In this document: piece by piece, positions 63,936-64,000 of the stretch
Layout of the letters: each line of letters begins with the position of its first letter
Numbering within the stretch: the first letter of the stretch is position 1
NCBI RefSeq assembly: GCF_002252665.1
Contig: NZ_NQKZ01000002.1
Location: 178,568 to 242,567, forward strand
Direction of reading: 5' to 3'
Source of the DNA: Synechococcus sp. 8F6
GTDB taxonomy: Bacteria > Cyanobacteriota > Cyanobacteriia > PCC-6307 > Cyanobiaceae
DNA length: 64,000 bases
Notes under the pieces: generated by a model
What the model was told of the DNA's origin: nothing
Databases searched by the model: none
Seen by the model: the letters and a program-made list of their open reading frames with translations, nothing else
Program-made: the position numbers and the translations under genes

Positions 63936-64000
63936 CATGGGCGGCACGGGAGGCATTACAGTTGATTGTACGAGAAAAACCAGGGTTTTTTCGGCAAAAG

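Noticed and set aside
57978..64000. Insertion sequence, integron or phage as cause of the island
   Set aside because: No transposase, integrase, terminal inverted repeats or tRNA-type attachment site is visible; the 74-bp repeat is mazF coding sequence.

Overview
The window is GC-rich cyanobacterial chromosome, most likely from the Synechococcus/Cyanobium (picocyanobacterial) group. The evidence is direct: a ferredoxin-NADP reductase with an N-terminal phycobilisome-linker-like domain (petH), the clock-output kinase SasA with a KaiB-like N-terminus, the G6PDH effector OpcA beside zwf, a BciB-type divinyl-chlorophyllide reductase, a CpcS/CpeS-like protein and cyanobacterial ClpC. Most genes are packed tightly, with 4-base ATGA/GTGA overlaps inside co-directional runs. 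I see no rRNA, phage, insertion sequence or CRISPR array, and only one tRNA (Glu).
Layout: 0-12 kb carries recR-lipA, a MarC-type membrane protein, an OprB-like porin, then a long minus-strand run (J-domain protein, a small conserved protein, a GST-DUF952 fusion, trhO, bioB, uppS, cdaA, lysA). 12-22 kb has clpC, a three-gene plus-strand operon (GldA-like dehydrogenase, alpha/beta hydrolase, DUF2993), then minus-strand cdsA, cbiT and a PLP decarboxylase, divergent from a UbiB/ABC1 kinase. 22-25 kb holds a prokaryotic pentameric ligand-gated ion channel gene head-to-head with a periplasmic binding protein gene; their start codons overlap. 25-41 kb has a group 2 sigma factor with a perfect inverted repeat upstream, RsuA-type pseudouridine synthase, a RodZ-like protein, malQ, bciB, an LCP protein, prs, a glycosyl-hydrolase-like protein, a VapBC-type pair, pepN, a CpcS-like protein, sasA and tRNA-Glu. 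41-57 kb carries petH (with a strong terminator), zwf-opcA, cbiA, acylphosphatase, a phosphoglycerate-mutase-like protein, a RecD-like helicase, a DUF212 protein, crtE, folD, a 7TM-HD (PgpH-like) hydrolase, a SemiSWEET and a PGM1-type ATP-grasp protein.
The right end (57-64 kb) differs. It is an island of toxin-antitoxin and related genes, many broken: a solitary MNT nucleotidyltransferase, intact hipBA flanked by a 74-bp direct repeat made of mazF 3' ends, an RHH antitoxin followed by an internally deleted mazF, two degraded abrB-vapC pairs, a class II Fic protein with an operator-like array, an Uma2 nuclease gene with one in-frame stop, and an RHH plus small hydrophobic-protein pair.
Functional links: zwf/opcA/petH/sasA connect night-time NADPH supply, photosynthetic electron flow and the clock; cdaA and the PgpH-like gene are a predicted c-di-AMP synthesis and breakdown pair; bciB, cbiT, cbiA, uppS, cdsA and crtE cover pigment, cobalamin, lipid and isoprenoid synthesis. 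A recurring oddity is tandem duplication of 11-17 bp units at gene ends, six of them spanning a stop codon.
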